Origin: Streptomyces sp. NBC_01445
GTDB lineage: Bacteria; Actinomycetota; Actinomycetes; Streptomycetales; Streptomycetaceae
Length of the DNA: 64,000 nt
Direction: 5' to 3'
NCBI RefSeq assembly: GCF_035918235.1
Contig: NZ_CP109485.1
Span: forward strand, 9,207,001-9,271,000
Shown here: positions 7,848 to 17,812 of the stretch, piece after piece
Layout: every line of letters starts with the position of its first letter
Position numbering within the stretch: the first letter of the stretch is position 1
Made by a program: the position numbers and the translations under genes
Notes under the pieces: generated by a model
Told to the model about the DNA's origin: nothing
Seen by the model: only the letters and a program-made list of their open reading frames with translations
Database searches by the model: none

Positions 7848-8737
7848 GCGCCGCACAGTCCGTGTTCTTCACCCTCGTCACGCTGGGCATCGCCGTGGGC
7901 GTCTCGCTCGCCGGTGTCGCGTACTTCCGGCTCGTCACCCTGCCGCGGCCGGCAGTCGGAGCCTTCAACGGCAACGACATGGTCATCATGATGGGCTTCG
8001 TCGTCGCCCTGCCGTTCCTCTACCTGGCCCTGCCCGGTGCGCTCCTGCCGCCCGTCCTCGGCCTCACCCTGGCGGGCGGCCTCGCCGTCGCCTACGGCCC
8101 CGTGGTCCGAAGCGCCCGGCTCCGGTGGCTCCTCATCGCCGCGCTCCTCGCGGCCGACTGGTTCGCCGCGCGCACCGCCGAACACGACCCGACCCATGCG
8201 CTCCCGTACTGGCTGATCAACAGCACCGTCATCATGCTGATGGCGGTCGGCGCCGCCAATCTCAACGCCCAGGGCGGTCTCCGCCTGCGGCACGTCGCCC
8301 GGTTCGCGCTCGCCCTCGCCGCGTACGACCTGTTCTTCGCCACGGCCGTGCCCATCACGCAGCGGCTCTTCGACGCCGTGCAGGGCTACGCCTTCGCGCC
8401 CTCCGCGGGCCTGCGCGTCGGAGACCTCGGCGCGGTGCTCGGCATGGGTGACCTCCTCGTGTACGCCCTCTACAGCACCGTCGCGTACAAGGCCTACGGG
8501 CGGTCCGGCCTCGCCACCGCTCTCGGTCTCGTCGCCGTGTTCGGCGCGCTGCTGCCGACCCTCACACCGGTCACGGTCGAGGCGCTCACCGGGCATCTCC
8601 CCGAGATCGTGCCCGCGCAGATCTTCTTCGGGCCCGCCGCGTTCGTCGGTCATCTGGTGCTGCGGCGGCGTGGACCCGAGCGCCGCATGGCGGACGTTCG
8701 CCCGCCCGCTCCGGCGCCCGCCTCCGTGGCCGCGTAG
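7844..8737 (+). CDS. Polytopic membrane protein coupled to the ligase
   Basis: 297 residues with about eight or nine hydrophobic helices. The first is FFTLVTLGIAVGVSLAGVAY, and the last precedes a basic tail (RRRGPERR). No transporter signature or catalytic motif was recognised. The GTG start overlaps the ligase stop (GTGA), showing translational coupling. It could export or sense the product of the peptide/ligase unit. The C-terminus is a Pro/Ala-rich cytoplasmic tail. Confidence 0.7.
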   Translation: MSAAQSVFFTLVTLGIAVGVSLAGVAYFRLVTLPRPAVGAFNGNDMVIMMGFVVALPFLYLALPGALLPPVLGLTLAGGLAVAYGPVVRSARLRWLLIAALLAADWFAARTAEHDPTHALPYWLINSTVIMLMAVGAANLNAQGGLRLRHVARFALALAAYDLFFATAVPITQRLFDAVQGYAFAPSAGLRVGDLGAVLGMGDLLVYALYSTVAYKAYGRSGLATALGLVAVFGALLPTLTPVTVEALTGHLPEIVPAQIFFGPAAFVGHLVLRRRGPERRMADVRPPAPAPASVAA

Positions 8738-8866
8738 ACCGTCGGACCTGCACGCCCGGCACCCGTCTCCCCGCTGAGGACGTCCGCCCGGGTGCTGATG
8801 AGCGCGTCGGGCCTCGTACCTGCCGACGAGACACGGAACAGGTACCTGCCCGAGCGCGAGCCAGGT

Positions 8867-8884
8867 ATGTAACGTCTATTACAT
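8867..8884. promoter_or_regulatory. Palindromic operator before the amino acid ABC operon
   Basis: Perfect repeat ATGTAA-N6-TTACAT, about 90 bp before the binding-protein start. Upstream, GTACCTGCC is repeated at 8816-8824 and 8842-8850, and CAGGTA at 8862-8867 faces TACCTG at 8843-8848. The RpiR regulator at the operon's end is the obvious candidate to bind here. Confidence 0.5.
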
Positions 8885-8973
8885 CTAGCCATCGTGAACA
8901 TTGATGTGTAACTTCTGGGACGTCGGCGGAGGTGATTCCGCGCGCTTCGGACGTCCGAGAGGGAACGACGTTG

Positions 8974-9921
8974 ATGTACATCTCTGTGCCCCGCCGCGGG
9001 GCGACTGCCGTGCTGGCCTGCACGGCTCTGGCGGTGGTCTCCGGCTGCGGCGCGAGCGGCGCCGGCGGAGCCCGGCCGGCGTCCCGGGACAAGGTCGCCG
9101 GGGTCACGGTCACGCGGGACGCGGCACTGCACGAGGCATTGCCCGAGCGGATCAGGAAGGCAGGCACCGTGCGCGTGGCCACGGACGTCCCCTACCCGCC
9201 GTTCGCGATGTTCGTCACCGAGGGGAAGAGCGAGCTGACCGGCCTGGACTACGACCTCGGCCAGGCCCTGGGCGCGAAGCTCGGCGTCAGGTTCGCCTTC
9301 ACCCCCACCAAGTTCGACGGCATCGTGCCCGCCCTCCAGGCCGGCAAGTTCGACGCCGCGATGTCGGCCCTGACCGACAACAAGGAGCGGCAGAAGGTCG
9401 TCGACTTCGTCGACTACTCGCGATCCGGCTCGGGCATCCTGGTGACCGAGGGCAACCCGGCGAAGATCAGCACGCTGGACGACCTCTGCGGCAGGAAGGT
9501 CGGCGTCCAGGCGGCGACCAACCAGTACAAGCTGCTCGACGCCCACCAGGCCGACTGCCGGGCGGCCGGCCGGAAGGCGGCCGACATCCAGACCTTCCCC
9601 AAGGACTCGGACGCCCAACTCGCCCTGCGCTCAGGCAAGGTGACGGCCGAGGTCGTCACCAAACCCGCCGCCGGATGGTCGGCCATGACCGCCGACGGCG
9701 GCAAGGCCTTCGACCTGGCCGAGGACCCCAAGGCGCCGGCAGGCTACCGCGCCTCACCCAACGGCATCGCGGTCACCAGACAACTTCCGCAACTGACCGA
9801 CGCGATCCGGCGGGCGCTCCAGGCCCTGATCGACGACGGCACCCTCACCAAGATCTGCGACAAGTACGGCGTCGCCTCCATCGCCGTGAAGGAAGCCACC
9901 AAGAACGCGGCGGTGGACTAG
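8974..9921 (+). CDS. Polar amino acid ABC transporter, substrate-binding lipoprotein
   Basis: 315 residues. A lipoprotein signal ends at the lipobox VVSGC (Cys25). The mature part is a type 2 periplasmic binding fold of the GlnH/ArtI kind: [25 protein letters not shown], then [21 protein letters not shown]. It would sit outside the membrane and deliver an amino acid-like ligand to the permease 2 bp downstream. The ATG at 8974 is used; a TTG directly before it is possible. Linkage to an M20 hydrolase hints at an acylated or carbamoylated amino acid, or a small peptide, as ligand. Confidence 0.88.
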   Translation: MYISVPRRGATAVLACTALAVVSGCGASGAGGARPASRDKVAGVTVTRDAALHEALPERIRKAGTVRVATDVPYPPFAMFVTEGKSELTGLDYDLGQALGAKLGVRFAFTPTKFDGIVPALQAGKFDAAMSALTDNKERQKVVDFVDYSRSGSGILVTEGNPAKISTLDDLCGRKVGVQAATNQYKLLDAHQADCRAAGRKAADIQTFPKDSDAQLALRSGKVTAEVVTKPAAGWSAMTADGGKAFDLAEDPKAPAGYRASPNGIAVTRQLPQLTDAIRRALQALIDDGTLTKICDKYGVASIAVKEATKNAAVD

Positions 9922-9923
9922 AG

Positions 9924-10889
9924 ATGGCCACCACCACCCCCACGGGCCGGCAACGCACGGGCGAGACCCCCGCACCCGACGCCTTCGAGATCGTCCCCGT
10001 CCGCCACTGGGGTCGCTGGATCTCCGCGGTGGCCGCAGTCGCCGCGCTGGCCGGCCTCATCGGCTCGCTCGCCAAGAACGGCAACCTGCACTGGGACGTC
10101 GTCGGCCACTACCTGTTCGCCGGGCTCATCTTCGACGGTCTGGCCACCACGTTGTGGCTGACCGTCGCCGCGATGACCCTCGGCCTCGTCCTCGGCACCC
10201 TCGTGGCCGTCATGCGGCTCTCCGACGACCCGGTCCTGTACGGCCTCTCATCGCTGTTCGTCTGGGTCTTCCGCGGCACTCCGCTGCTCGTCCAGATCAT
10301 CTTCTGGGGATACGCCGGAGCCCTCTACCAGCACGTGATGATCGGTATCCCGTTCACCGGCGTCACCCTCTTCCAGGCCGACACCAACACCCTGCTCACC
10401 CCGGCCGTCGCGGCCCTGCTCGCGCTCGGCCTGAACGAGGCCGCGTACGCCTCCGAGATCGTCCGCGCAGGGATCCGCTCCGTCGACGCGGGGCAGACCG
10501 AGGCGGCCCACTCGCTCGGCATGCGCCCGGCGCTCACCATGCGGCGGATCGTGCTGCCCCAGGCGATGCGGGTGATCATCCCGCCGCTGGGCAACGAGAC
10601 GATCAACATGCTCAAGATGACCGCCCTGGTGTCGGTGATCGCGGCGCACGACCTGATGTCCAACATCCAGGACGTGTACGGGCAGAACTACCAGGTCATC
10701 CCCATGCTCGTGGTGGCGTCCCTCTGGTACCTGGCTCTGGTCAGCGTCCTGAGCGTTCCGCAGGCGTGGCTCGAACGCCGCTACGGGCGCGGCACGGCCC
10801 GCGGCGCCGCGGTCTCCCCACTGCGACGCCTTTGCGCCGGATCTCTTACCGCCCTGCGCAGCCGCACACAGAAGGAGGCGGGCCGTTGA
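9924..10889 (+). CDS. Polar amino acid ABC transporter permease
   Basis: 321 residues. A cytoplasmic N-terminal extension of about 35 residues is followed by a HisM/GlnP-type permease with about six helices. The [13 protein letters not shown] segment and the EAA loop ([20 protein letters not shown] ... AHSLGM) that docks on the ATPase are clear. A basic C-terminal tail ends it. It starts 2 bp after the binding-protein stop, and its stop overlaps the TTG start of the ATPase. As only one permease gene is present, it probably works as a homodimer. Confidence 0.9.
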   Translation: MATTTPTGRQRTGETPAPDAFEIVPVRHWGRWISAVAAVAALAGLIGSLAKNGNLHWDVVGHYLFAGLIFDGLATTLWLTVAAMTLGLVLGTLVAVMRLSDDPVLYGLSSLFVWVFRGTPLLVQIIFWGYAGALYQHVMIGIPFTGVTLFQADTNTLLTPAVAALLALGLNEAAYASEIVRAGIRSVDAGQTEAAHSLGMRPALTMRRIVLPQAMRVIIPPLGNETINMLKMTALVSVIAAHDLMSNIQDVYGQNYQVIPMLVVASLWYLALVSVLSVPQAWLERRYGRGTARGAAVSPLRRLCAGSLTALRSRTQKEAGR

Positions 10890-11650
10890 ACGCGCCCATG
10901 GTGCACGCCGAGGGCGTGCGCAAACACTTCGGGAAGCTCCAGGTCCTCAAAGGCATCGACCTGACGGTCGAACGCGGGCAGGTGTGCTGCCTGTTGGGGC
11001 CCTCCGGGTCCGGCAAGTCCACGTTCCTGCGGTGCATCAACCATCTGGAGAAGATCGACGGGGGCCGCCTCTCCGTCGACGGCGAACCGGTCGGCCACCG
11101 GCCGCAGGGTGCCCGCCTCCATGAATTGCGTGAGCGCGAGGTCGCCGCCCGGCGGCGCGACATCGGCATGGTGTTCCAGCGGTTCAACCTCTTCCCGCAC
11201 ATGACGGCTCTGGAGAACGTCATGGAGGCCCCGGTCAAGGTCGCCGGCGCGGCCAAGGACCAGGCCCGCGACGAGGCGAGGACCCTGCTGGACCAGGTGG
11301 GGCTCGCCGACCGGGAGGGCCACTACCCGGCCGAGCTCTCGGGTGGCCAGCAGCAGCGCGTGGCCATAGCCCGCGCCCTCGCGATGAAACCGAAACTGAT
11401 GCTGTTCGACGAACCGACGTCGGCGCTCGACCCCGAACTCGTCGGCGACGTCCTCGACGTCATGCGCCGACTCGCGGCCGACGGCATGACCATGGTCGTC
11501 GTCACGCACGAGATCGGCTTCGCCCGCGAAGTCGGGGACCTGGCCGTCTTCATGGACGAAGGCGTCGTCGTCGAATCCGGTGATCCCCGACGGGTCCTGG
11601 CCGCACCGGAGCAGGAGCGCACCCGCGCCTTCCTCTCGAAGGTCCTGTGA
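10886..11650 (+). CDS. Polar amino acid ABC transporter ATPase
   Basis: 254 residues. Walker A is GPSGSGKST (38-46), the signature is LSGGQQQR, Walker B is [13 protein letters not shown], and the switch His sits in [12 protein letters not shown]. This is the GlnQ/HisP type. The TTG at 10886 is chosen because AAGGAGG lies seven bases upstream and TTGA overlaps the permease stop; an in-frame ATG at 10898 is the alternative. It forms the energy-coupling unit with the two genes before it. Confidence 0.92.
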   Translation: MNAPMVHAEGVRKHFGKLQVLKGIDLTVERGQVCCLLGPSGSGKSTFLRCINHLEKIDGGRLSVDGEPVGHRPQGARLHELREREVAARRRDIGMVFQRFNLFPHMTALENVMEAPVKVAGAAKDQARDEARTLLDQVGLADREGHYPAELSGGQQQRVAIARALAMKPKLMLFDEPTSALDPELVGDVLDVMRRLAADGMTMVVVTHEIGFAREVGDLAVFMDEGVVVESGDPRRVLAAPEQERTRAFLSKVL

Positions 11651-12861
11651 GCGCCCCGCCCCGGCAGCAGCCCCTCGACGAGGCGCTGTTGGCCCTGTCC
11701 CACGCACACCGGGCGCGGTACCTCGAAGACCTGGCCGAACTCGTCGCGATCGACTCCGGCTCGTACAGCCCCGACGGCGTCAACCGGGTGGCCGACCTGG
11801 TCCGGGCCCGCCTCGAGCGTCTGGGCTTCTCGGTGGAACGCGTCCCGCTGCCGCCGGCCCACGGTCGCCGTACCGGAGATGTGCTGATCGGGCGCAGACA
11901 AGGTCGCCTCGCCGTCGCCGACGGAGGCCGCAGGCTCCTGCTCGCAGCGCACATGGACACCGTCTTCGACGACGGGGCCGCTGCCGAACGTCCCTTCTCC
12001 CTCAGCGGATCCCTCGCCCACGGACCCGGCGTCAGCGACGACAAGGGAGGCCTGGTCGCAGGACTTGCCGCCCTCGAGATCCTCGCCCGGGCCGGCGTCG
12101 AGGACTACGCGGAACTCGTCTTCCTCGCCACGCCGGACGAGGAGATCGGCTCACCCGCCAGCAGACCGGTCACCCGGCGGGCCGCCGAGGGGGCGCACTA
12201 CGCCCTCGCCCTCGAATGTGCCCGCGAGAACGGCGACCTGGTCATCGCCCGGAAGGGCGTGGCCGACTTCAGGCTCACCGTCACCGGCCGCGCCGCACAC
12301 GCGGGCATCGAACCCGAACGCGGAGCGAACGCCGCTCTGGCCGCCGCCCACCTCGTCATCGCGATCCAGGCGCTGAACGGCAGGTGGGAGGGCGTCACCC
12401 TCAACGTCGGCGTCGTCCGCGCGGGCAGCCGCTTCAACATCGTCTGCCCCGACGCGGAACTCCTCGTCGAGATCCGCTCGGCCACGGACAGCGGCATGCG
12501 CGAGGCCACCGCCGCCATCCGGGAGGCCGCCGCGCGGCCCGTCGTCCCCGGCACCCGCGCCACCGTCGAGGAACTCGAATCCTGCCCGCCGATGGAGGAC
12601 ACCGATGCCTCCCGCCGGATGCTCGACCGGGCCAAGGACATCGGCGTACGTCTGGGCCTGCACTTCGGGGCCACGGCGACGGGCGGCGTGGGGGACGCCA
12701 ACACCATCGCCGGCACAGGGGTCCCGACACTGGACGGCCTGGGACCGGTCGGCGGCGCCGACCACACCCCCGAGGAGTGGCTCGACGTCGGTTCGGTCCC
12801 GGCCCGGGTCGCCCTGCTCGCCTCTCTGATCGCCGATCTCGGCGACAGCCGCAGCGACTGA
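11647..12861 (+). CDS. M20 family metallopeptidase (carboxypeptidase G2/ArgE type)
   Basis: 404 residues. Metal ligands lie in HMDTV (near residue 100), [15 protein letters not shown] with the general-base Glu, and [11 protein letters not shown] lid/dimer domain occupies the middle, around [14 protein letters not shown]. The family removes N-acyl or peptidyl groups from amino acids in the cytoplasm with two zinc ions. GTGA overlaps the ATPase stop, so import and hydrolysis are coupled: the transporter likely brings in the substrate this enzyme cleaves. Confidence 0.9.
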   Translation: MSAPPRQQPLDEALLALSHAHRARYLEDLAELVAIDSGSYSPDGVNRVADLVRARLERLGFSVERVPLPPAHGRRTGDVLIGRRQGRLAVADGGRRLLLAAHMDTVFDDGAAAERPFSLSGSLAHGPGVSDDKGGLVAGLAALEILARAGVEDYAELVFLATPDEEIGSPASRPVTRRAAEGAHYALALECARENGDLVIARKGVADFRLTVTGRAAHAGIEPERGANAALAAAHLVIAIQALNGRWEGVTLNVGVVRAGSRFNIVCPDAELLVEIRSATDSGMREATAAIREAAARPVVPGTRATVEELESCPPMEDTDASRRMLDRAKDIGVRLGLHFGATATGGVGDANTIAGTGVPTLDGLGPVGGADHTPEEWLDVGSVPARVALLASLIADLGDSRSD

Positions 12862-12874
12862 CGCTGCCCCAGAC

Positions 12875-12917
12875 GCTCCCGCACCGGTTCGATCGCGCCG
12901 TTGCCCGGTGCGGGAGC
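12875..12917 (+). terminator. Terminator after the M20 peptidase gene
   Basis: Perfect 13-bp stem GCTCCCGCACCGG/CCGGTGCGGGAGC with a 17-base loop. It separates the transport operon from the regulator gene. Confidence 0.65.
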
Positions 12918-13026
12918 ACTTGTCGTGGCCCGGGGTGCGGCGACGGCCGGGACCGCGGCTCCGATGATCGGCATTAGGCTCGGCACGCGGGCCCACGCCC
13001 GCCGACGACCGAGAAAGGAACCCGCG

Positions 13027-13899
13027 ATGGCCTCCGGCGCACTCGCCGACGTGATCCGGCACAAGCTGGGCGACCTCAGCCCGGCCGAGCGCAAGGTCGC
13101 CCGCGTACTCCTGGTCAACTACCCCTCTGCCGGCTTCGAGACCGTCGCCGTCCTCGCCGAGCGGGCGGGCGTCAGCGCCCCGACCGTCATCCGCTTCGTC
13201 GGCAGGCTCGGCTACCGCGGCTTTCCCGACTTCCAGAGCGCCCTGCGCGAGGAACTCGACGAACGCAACGCCTCGCCCCTGTCCCTGTACGAATCCGCCG
13301 ACCGCGCCCGCGCCGACGAAGGGGCGGACGGCGACGCGTCCCTTCTCGGGCAGGGCAGCCGGCTGTTCAGCGGCGCCGTTGCCCAGACCCTCACCGAACT
13401 CCCGCCGCACGACCTGGAACACGCCGTCTCGCTCCTGGCCGACGGCAAGCGGCGCATCACCCTGGCAGGCGGCCGCTTCACCCATCTCCTCGCCCAGTAC
13501 CTCGGGCTGCACCTCATGCAGTTGCGCGGTGACATCCGCCTCCTGCCCGCGGGCGACGTCGAGCGGACCGCGGCGCTCGGCGCGCTCACACGCCGCGACG
13601 TCCTGGTCGTCTTCGACTACCGCCGTTACGAGCAGGACAAGGTCACCATGGCCCAACTCGCCCTCGAACAGGGCGCGAAGGTCGTCCTGTTCACCGACAA
13701 ATGGCTGTCCCCGGTCTCCGCGCACGCCGAGGTCGTACTGCCCAGCCTCGTCACGACACCGTCGCCGTACGACAGCTTCGTGCCCACCCTCGCCGTGATC
13801 GAGACCGTCGTCGCCGGAGTCGTCGCGGCGCTCGGCGACGACGCGCCGGCGCGCCTGCGGCACACCGAGGAGATCGCGCGGCGTATCGGTCTGCAGTGA
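13027..13899 (+). CDS. MurR/RpiR family transcriptional regulator
   Basis: 290 residues. The N-terminal RpiR helix-turn-helix (about residues 5-75) includes LSPAERKVARVLL and AGVSAPTVIRFVGRLGYRGF. A C-terminal SIS domain (about 115-255) normally binds a phosphosugar or related effector. AAAGGA precedes the ATG. It lies behind the ABC/M20 operon past a terminator and probably controls it through the palindrome at 8867-8884. RpiR regulators paired with amino acid ABC/M20 genes are less common than with sugar genes, so the effector is uncertain. Confidence 0.85.
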   Translation: MASGALADVIRHKLGDLSPAERKVARVLLVNYPSAGFETVAVLAERAGVSAPTVIRFVGRLGYRGFPDFQSALREELDERNASPLSLYESADRARADEGADGDASLLGQGSRLFSGAVAQTLTELPPHDLEHAVSLLADGKRRITLAGGRFTHLLAQYLGLHLMQLRGDIRLLPAGDVERTAALGALTRRDVLVVFDYRRYEQDKVTMAQLALEQGAKVVLFTDKWLSPVSAHAEVVLPSLVTTPSPYDSFVPTLAVIETVVAGVVAALGDDAPARLRHTEEIARRIGLQ

Positions 13900-14076
13900 C
13901 CTGGGGCATCGGCTTGCGGTGATGCGGACCGTCGACTCGCAATGCCCTGTCGAGACATCGGATTGCCATGTACTGTTCAATCGCGCGTGGGCCCTCCCTC
14001 CTTACGGCCGGTGTTCTACGCGCGCAGACTCGACGCCCGCACCGCCTTCTCCCCACCCCTCACGGAGGTATGACGG

Positions 14077-15519
14077 ATGCTCGGATCCAGAAGTCCCCGC
14101 CGCCGCGTCGCCTGCGCGGCCGCCGTCCTCGGGATGCTTGTCGCCGGTGTGACGGCAGGCCAGGCGGCCACCGCCGCCACCCCGGCCGCCGCCGCGACGC
14201 CCCACCGCGTGCTCTTCGACAACACCAAGGCCGAGACGGCCGGCAACGCCGACTGGATCATCGGCACCAGCCAGCCCGACCCGCTCGGCCAGGACGCGAC
14301 CCCCTCCGCCGAGAACGACTGGACGGGCGCGCTCTCCGCATGGGGCGTGGGCCTCCAGAAGACCGGCGACTACGCGCTCAAGACACTGCCTTCCGGCAAC
14401 ACCATCACGTACGGGACCTCGTCGGCCCTGGACCTCAAGAACTTCGACACGTTCGTGCTGCCCGAGCCGAACGTGCTGCTCGGCGCGGCGGAGAAGACCG
14501 CCGTCATGAAGTTCGTCCAGAACGGCGGCGGACTCTTCCTCATCTCCGACCACACCGGCGCGGACCGCAACAACGACGGCAACGATGCGGTCGAGGTCAT
14601 CAACGACCTCATGACCAACAACTCCGTCGACTCCACGGACCCGTTCGGCTTCTCCGTCGACACGCTGAGCATCAGCACCGACAACCCCAAGGCCATCACC
14701 TCCACCACCGACCCCGTCATCAACGGGTCGTTCGGCAAGGTCGGCGGCAGCATCATCCGCAGCGGCACCACGGCCACGCTCAAGCCGGGCGACAACTCCG
14801 CGGTCAAGGGCCTCGTCTACCGCACCGGATATTCAGGCAACACGGGCGCTTTCTTCGCCACCAGCACGTTCGGCAGCGGCCGCGTCGCGTTCTGGGGTGA
14901 CAGCTCCCCGATCGACGACGGCACGGGCCAGTCCGGCAACACGCTCTACGACGGCTGGAACGACCCCGCCGGCACGAACGCGCCACTCGCCCTGAACGCC
15001 ACCGAGTGGCTCTCCGGAGCCACCGGCAGCAGCGGCGGCGGGGGCACCTGCACCGCCGCCCAGCTCCTCGGCAACCCGGGCTTCGAGTCGGGCAGCACCA
15101 CCTGGACCGCCTCCAGCGGTGTCATCACCAACGACACCGGCGAACCCGCGCGCACCGGCACCTACAAGGCATGGCTCGGCGGCTACGGCTCCGCCCACAC
15201 GGACACCTTGTCGCAGGCGGTGAACATCCCGACCGGCTGCGCCGCCACCCTCAGTCTCTACCTCCACATCGACACGGCCGAGACCACCACCACTACGGCG
15301 TACGACACGCTCAAGGTGCAGGTCCTCAACAGCGGCGGCACCGTCCTTTCGACGCTCGGCACCTACTCCAACCTCAACGCGGCCCCGGGCTACGCGCTCA
15401 AGACCTTCAACCTGGGCGCCTACGCGGGGCAGTCGGTGACCGTGAAGCTGACCGGCACGGAAGGGTCCACCCTCCAGACGTCGTTCGTCGTCGACGACAC
15501 GTCGGTCGGCGTCAGCTGA
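14077..15519 (+). CDS. Secreted two-domain protein with C-terminal carbohydrate-binding-like module
   Basis: 480 residues. A signal peptide with an RRRVACAA start ends around residue 36. The first domain (about 45-315) resembles GATase-like/DUF4350-type folds ([21 protein letters not shown]). A Gly-rich linker (GSSGGGG) leads to a beta-sandwich module starting near [14 protein letters not shown], of the kind found on secreted streptomycete hydrolases. No catalytic residues could be assigned. An ACGGAGG Shine-Dalgarno precedes the ATG. It is likely an extracellular protein acting on or near polysaccharide. Confidence 0.7.
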   Translation: MLGSRSPRRRVACAAAVLGMLVAGVTAGQAATAATPAAAATPHRVLFDNTKAETAGNADWIIGTSQPDPLGQDATPSAENDWTGALSAWGVGLQKTGDYALKTLPSGNTITYGTSSALDLKNFDTFVLPEPNVLLGAAEKTAVMKFVQNGGGLFLISDHTGADRNNDGNDAVEVINDLMTNNSVDSTDPFGFSVDTLSISTDNPKAITSTTDPVINGSFGKVGGSIIRSGTTATLKPGDNSAVKGLVYRTGYSGNTGAFFATSTFGSGRVAFWGDSSPIDDGTGQSGNTLYDGWNDPAGTNAPLALNATEWLSGATGSSGGGGTCTAAQLLGNPGFESGSTTWTASSGVITNDTGEPARTGTYKAWLGGYGSAHTDTLSQAVNIPTGCAATLSLYLHIDTAETTTTTAYDTLKVQVLNSGGTVLSTLGTYSNLNAAPGYALKTFNLGAYAGQSVTVKLTGTEGSTLQTSFVVDDTSVGVS

Positions 15520-15585
15520 CCGACCGCAGGTCAACCGCCAACCATCCGTACGGACAAGCGAGTTGCTGTGGCAGACTGCGTGGCC

Positions 15586-16374
15586 ATGACGGCAGAGACA
15601 TCACCCGGCCCCCGGATAGACACCAGCAAGCCCCACCCGGCCCGTGTCTACGACTATCTTCTCGGCGGCAAGGACAACTACCCCGTCGACGAGGCGGTGG
15701 GGGAGCAACTGCCGCCCGAGGCAAGGGACGGGGCGCGCCAGAACCGTGAGTTCATGCACCGCGCCGTCGCGTGGCTCGCGGCCAATGGTGTCGGCCAGTT
15801 CCTCGACATCGGTACCGGGATCCCGACCGCGCCGAACCTGCACCAGATCGTCCAGCGGATCCGCCCCGAGTCGCGCGTCGTCTACACGGACAACGACCCC
15901 ATCGTGCTGCGGCACGCCGAGGCCCTGCTGGTCAGCAGCCCCGAGGGCATGACCGACTACGTCCAGGGCGATGTGCATGCGCCCCGCGAGATCCTCGACC
16001 ACGCCCGCAAGCTGCTCGACTTCGACCGGCCGGTCGCGCTCTCGCTCATCGCGCTCATGCACTTCCTGCCCGGGGACCAGGAGCCGTACGACATCGTCTC
16101 CACCCTGGTGGAAGCGCTGCCCTCCGGCAGTTACCTCGTGCTGTCGCATGCGTCGTCCGACATCTTCCCGGAGCTGTCCGCGCAGGTGACGGCCGAGTAC
16201 GCGAAGGGCGGGATCGAGCTCGGGTTCCGTTCGCGGGACGAGGTCGCCCGCTTCTTCGAGGGGCTCGAACTCGTGGAGCCCGGCCTCGTGACGGCGACGG
16301 AGTGGTTCCGGGACACGGACGCCCCGCGCGCGGAGAACGGCGGAATCTACGGCGCGGTGGCGCGCAAGCCGTAG
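15586..16374 (+). CDS. SAM-dependent methyltransferase, DUF574 family
   Basis: 262 residues. The Streptomyces-rich DUF574 signature is at the start: IDTSKPHPARVYDYLLGGKDNYPVD with the YDYxLGGKDN core. The SAM-binding segment QFLDIGTGIPTAPN and a PVALSLIALMHFLPG block follow. Its target is unknown. The start is uncertain: ATG 15586 begins right before the family's conserved part, and GTG 15568 would add six residues. Neither has a clear ribosome binding site. Confidence 0.8.
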   Translation: MTAETSPGPRIDTSKPHPARVYDYLLGGKDNYPVDEAVGEQLPPEARDGARQNREFMHRAVAWLAANGVGQFLDIGTGIPTAPNLHQIVQRIRPESRVVYTDNDPIVLRHAEALLVSSPEGMTDYVQGDVHAPREILDHARKLLDFDRPVALSLIALMHFLPGDQEPYDIVSTLVEALPSGSYLVLSHASSDIFPELSAQVTAEYAKGGIELGFRSRDEVARFFEGLELVEPGLVTATEWFRDTDAPRAENGGIYGAVARKP

Positions 16375-16396
16375 GACGGATCGAGACGGACACCGG

Positions 16397-16436
16397 TGCA
16401 GCGTCCGGCGGGAGTGATCTCCCGGCGGGCGCTGCA
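16397..16436 (+). terminator. Rho-independent terminator after the methyltransferase gene
   Basis: 18-bp stem with one mismatch and one G-T pair, a TGAT loop, and a T-rich tail (TTTATTGTT) that is unusual for this genome. It ends 14 bp before the next ATG. Confidence 0.8.
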
Positions 16437-16450
16437 TTTATTGTTCGCGC

Positions 16451-16963
16451 ATGGCAGCAAATGTGGAGAAAAAAGGGGAGTTGCTCGACACCCAGCGTGA
16501 GCGCCTCAAGGAGCGCATCTACGCCGCGATCACGATGCTCGCGGTGGTCGTGGGCCTCGCGCAGAGCCCGCACGCGGAGCACTGGACCGCTGCCGCCTAT
16601 GTGACGGGCACCGCGGTCGGGCTGTGGCTGGCCACGCTGGTCGCGGACGTGCAGGCGCACCGCGTCGTGCACAAGCGGTTCCCGGGGCGCGCCGACGTGC
16701 GGCACATGCTGTACGTCAGCAGCCCTCTGCTTTCGTCCGCGGCCGGCCCGCTTGCGATGGACGCTCTGTCCGCGGCAGGCGCCCTCGACCTCGACACCGC
16801 CCTGTGGATCGCGGCCGGCGCGGGCATCGCGGGCATCGCCGCCTGGGGCTTCGAGGGCGGCCGCCGGATGGGCGGCGGGCTGCTCGCCTCCAGCCTGGCG
16901 GCCGCGGTCGACGCGGTGATCGGGGCCGGCGTGGTGGGGGTGAAGCTGCTCGCGGGGCACTGA
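16451..16963 (+). CDS. Small membrane protein of unknown function
   Basis: 170 residues. A charged N-terminus (EKKGELLDTQRERLKERIY) is followed by about four hydrophobic helices, with Gly/Ala-rich stretches in the last two. It ends in a membrane segment (IGAGVVGVKLLAGH). No family motif was recognised. GGAGAAAAAAGGGG-like purine sequence lies just inside the start, not before it, so the ATG may be read from a short leader. Confidence 0.65.
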   Translation: MAANVEKKGELLDTQRERLKERIYAAITMLAVVVGLAQSPHAEHWTAAAYVTGTAVGLWLATLVADVQAHRVVHKRFPGRADVRHMLYVSSPLLSSAAGPLAMDALSAAGALDLDTALWIAAGAGIAGIAAWGFEGGRRMGGGLLASSLAAAVDAVIGAGVVGVKLLAGH

Positions 16964-16976
16964 CCGCGAGCCCGCG

Positions 16977-17075
16977 CGGGACGGTCTGCCCGCCGGGCTG
17001 TACATCGTCGGCCGCCACCTCGACGACGCCCAAGTCCTGCGCGCCGCCGCCGCGTTCGAGCGCGTGGCGCGGTGA
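16977..17075 (+). pseudogene. Relic of an amidase C-terminus
   Basis: 33 codons read RDGLPAGLYIVGRHLDDAQV and on to AAAAFERVAR, then TGA. This is the conserved end of amidase-signature enzymes (GLPVGLQIVG ... VLRAAAAFE). The rest of the roughly 450-residue gene is missing, and the fragment starts within 15 bp of the preceding gene's stop. It points to a deletion and suggests that the catabolic cluster to the right once included an amidase. Confidence 0.7.
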
Positions 17076-17104
17076 GCCCACCGGTGGCCGACGGGGCTCG
17101 GGGC

Positions 17105-17785
17105 TCAGTAGGTGTCGGGCGCGTCGAACAGGAGGCGCAGCGCCACCTCCCTGTAGTGGCGCACATGCCGGAGCGCGCACGCGGCCGCCGCCTCGGGGTC
17201 TGCCGCGGCGATCGTCTCGTACAGGCGGCGGTGTTCCTCCCATACCGACGTGGGGTCGTCGATCTGGTGGAACAGCCAGCGCAGCCGGCCCTCCAGGGGT
17301 TCGAGGGTCGCGGCGAGGAGTTCGTTGCCCGCCGTCTCGATGATGTGGTGGTGGAACGCGGTGTTGGCGCGCGACACGCGCTCGGGACGCCCGGCGAGCG
17401 TGGCCTTGCGGGCGGTCTCCAACAGCCGCTGCATCTGGCGGAGCTGAGCCTCGTCCGCGTTCTCGGCGGCCCGGCGCGCCGCCAGGACCTCAAGTGCCTC
17501 GCGCAGGTCGAAGAGGTTGGCCACGTCCTGGCGTGACAGCTCCTTGACGACGATGCGCCGCGGGGACAGGGCCTGGAGGAACCCCTCGCTCATCAGGATG
17601 CGGATGGCCTCGCGCACCGGGATGCGGGAGACGCCGAACTCCTCGGCCACGTCCCGCTCGACGAGGCGGTCGCCCGGCTTGAGTCTGCCGTCGATGATCT
17701 GGTCGCGGATCCCCTCGCAGACCTGGTCGCGAAGCCACCCCGTCCCGGTCGGGGACGTGGTGTCCCGGGTCTGGCCCTGTGTCAT
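17105..17785 (-). CDS. GntR family (FadR/FCD subfamily) regulator
   Basis: 226 residues. The N-terminal winged helix contains RLVERDVAEEFGVSRIPVREAI. The C-terminal FCD helical domain has the usual metal-binding histidines (AFHHHIIE, CALRHVRHYREV). GGAGGACAC precedes the ATG at 17785. It is divergent from the MFS gene, with two TGGTATRCCA-like sites between them. It likely represses the transporter/racemase/deacetylase operon until a carboxylic acid intermediate binds. Confidence 0.88.
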   Translation of the reverse strand: MTQGQTRDTTSPTGTGWLRDQVCEGIRDQIIDGRLKPGDRLVERDVAEEFGVSRIPVREAIRILMSEGFLQALSPRRIVVKELSRQDVANLFDLREALEVLAARRAAENADEAQLRQMQRLLETARKATLAGRPERVSRANTAFHHHIIETAGNELLAATLEPLEGRLRWLFHQIDDPTSVWEEHRRLYETIAAADPEAAAACALRHVRHYREVALRLLFDAPDTY

Positions 17786-17812
17786 GTGTCCTCCCCGAAA
17801 AGTTGCTCTTAC

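Noticed and set aside
16451..17075. Amidase fragment as part of the membrane protein gene
   Set aside because: It is in another frame and follows the membrane protein's stop codon; its sequence matches only the end of amidases.
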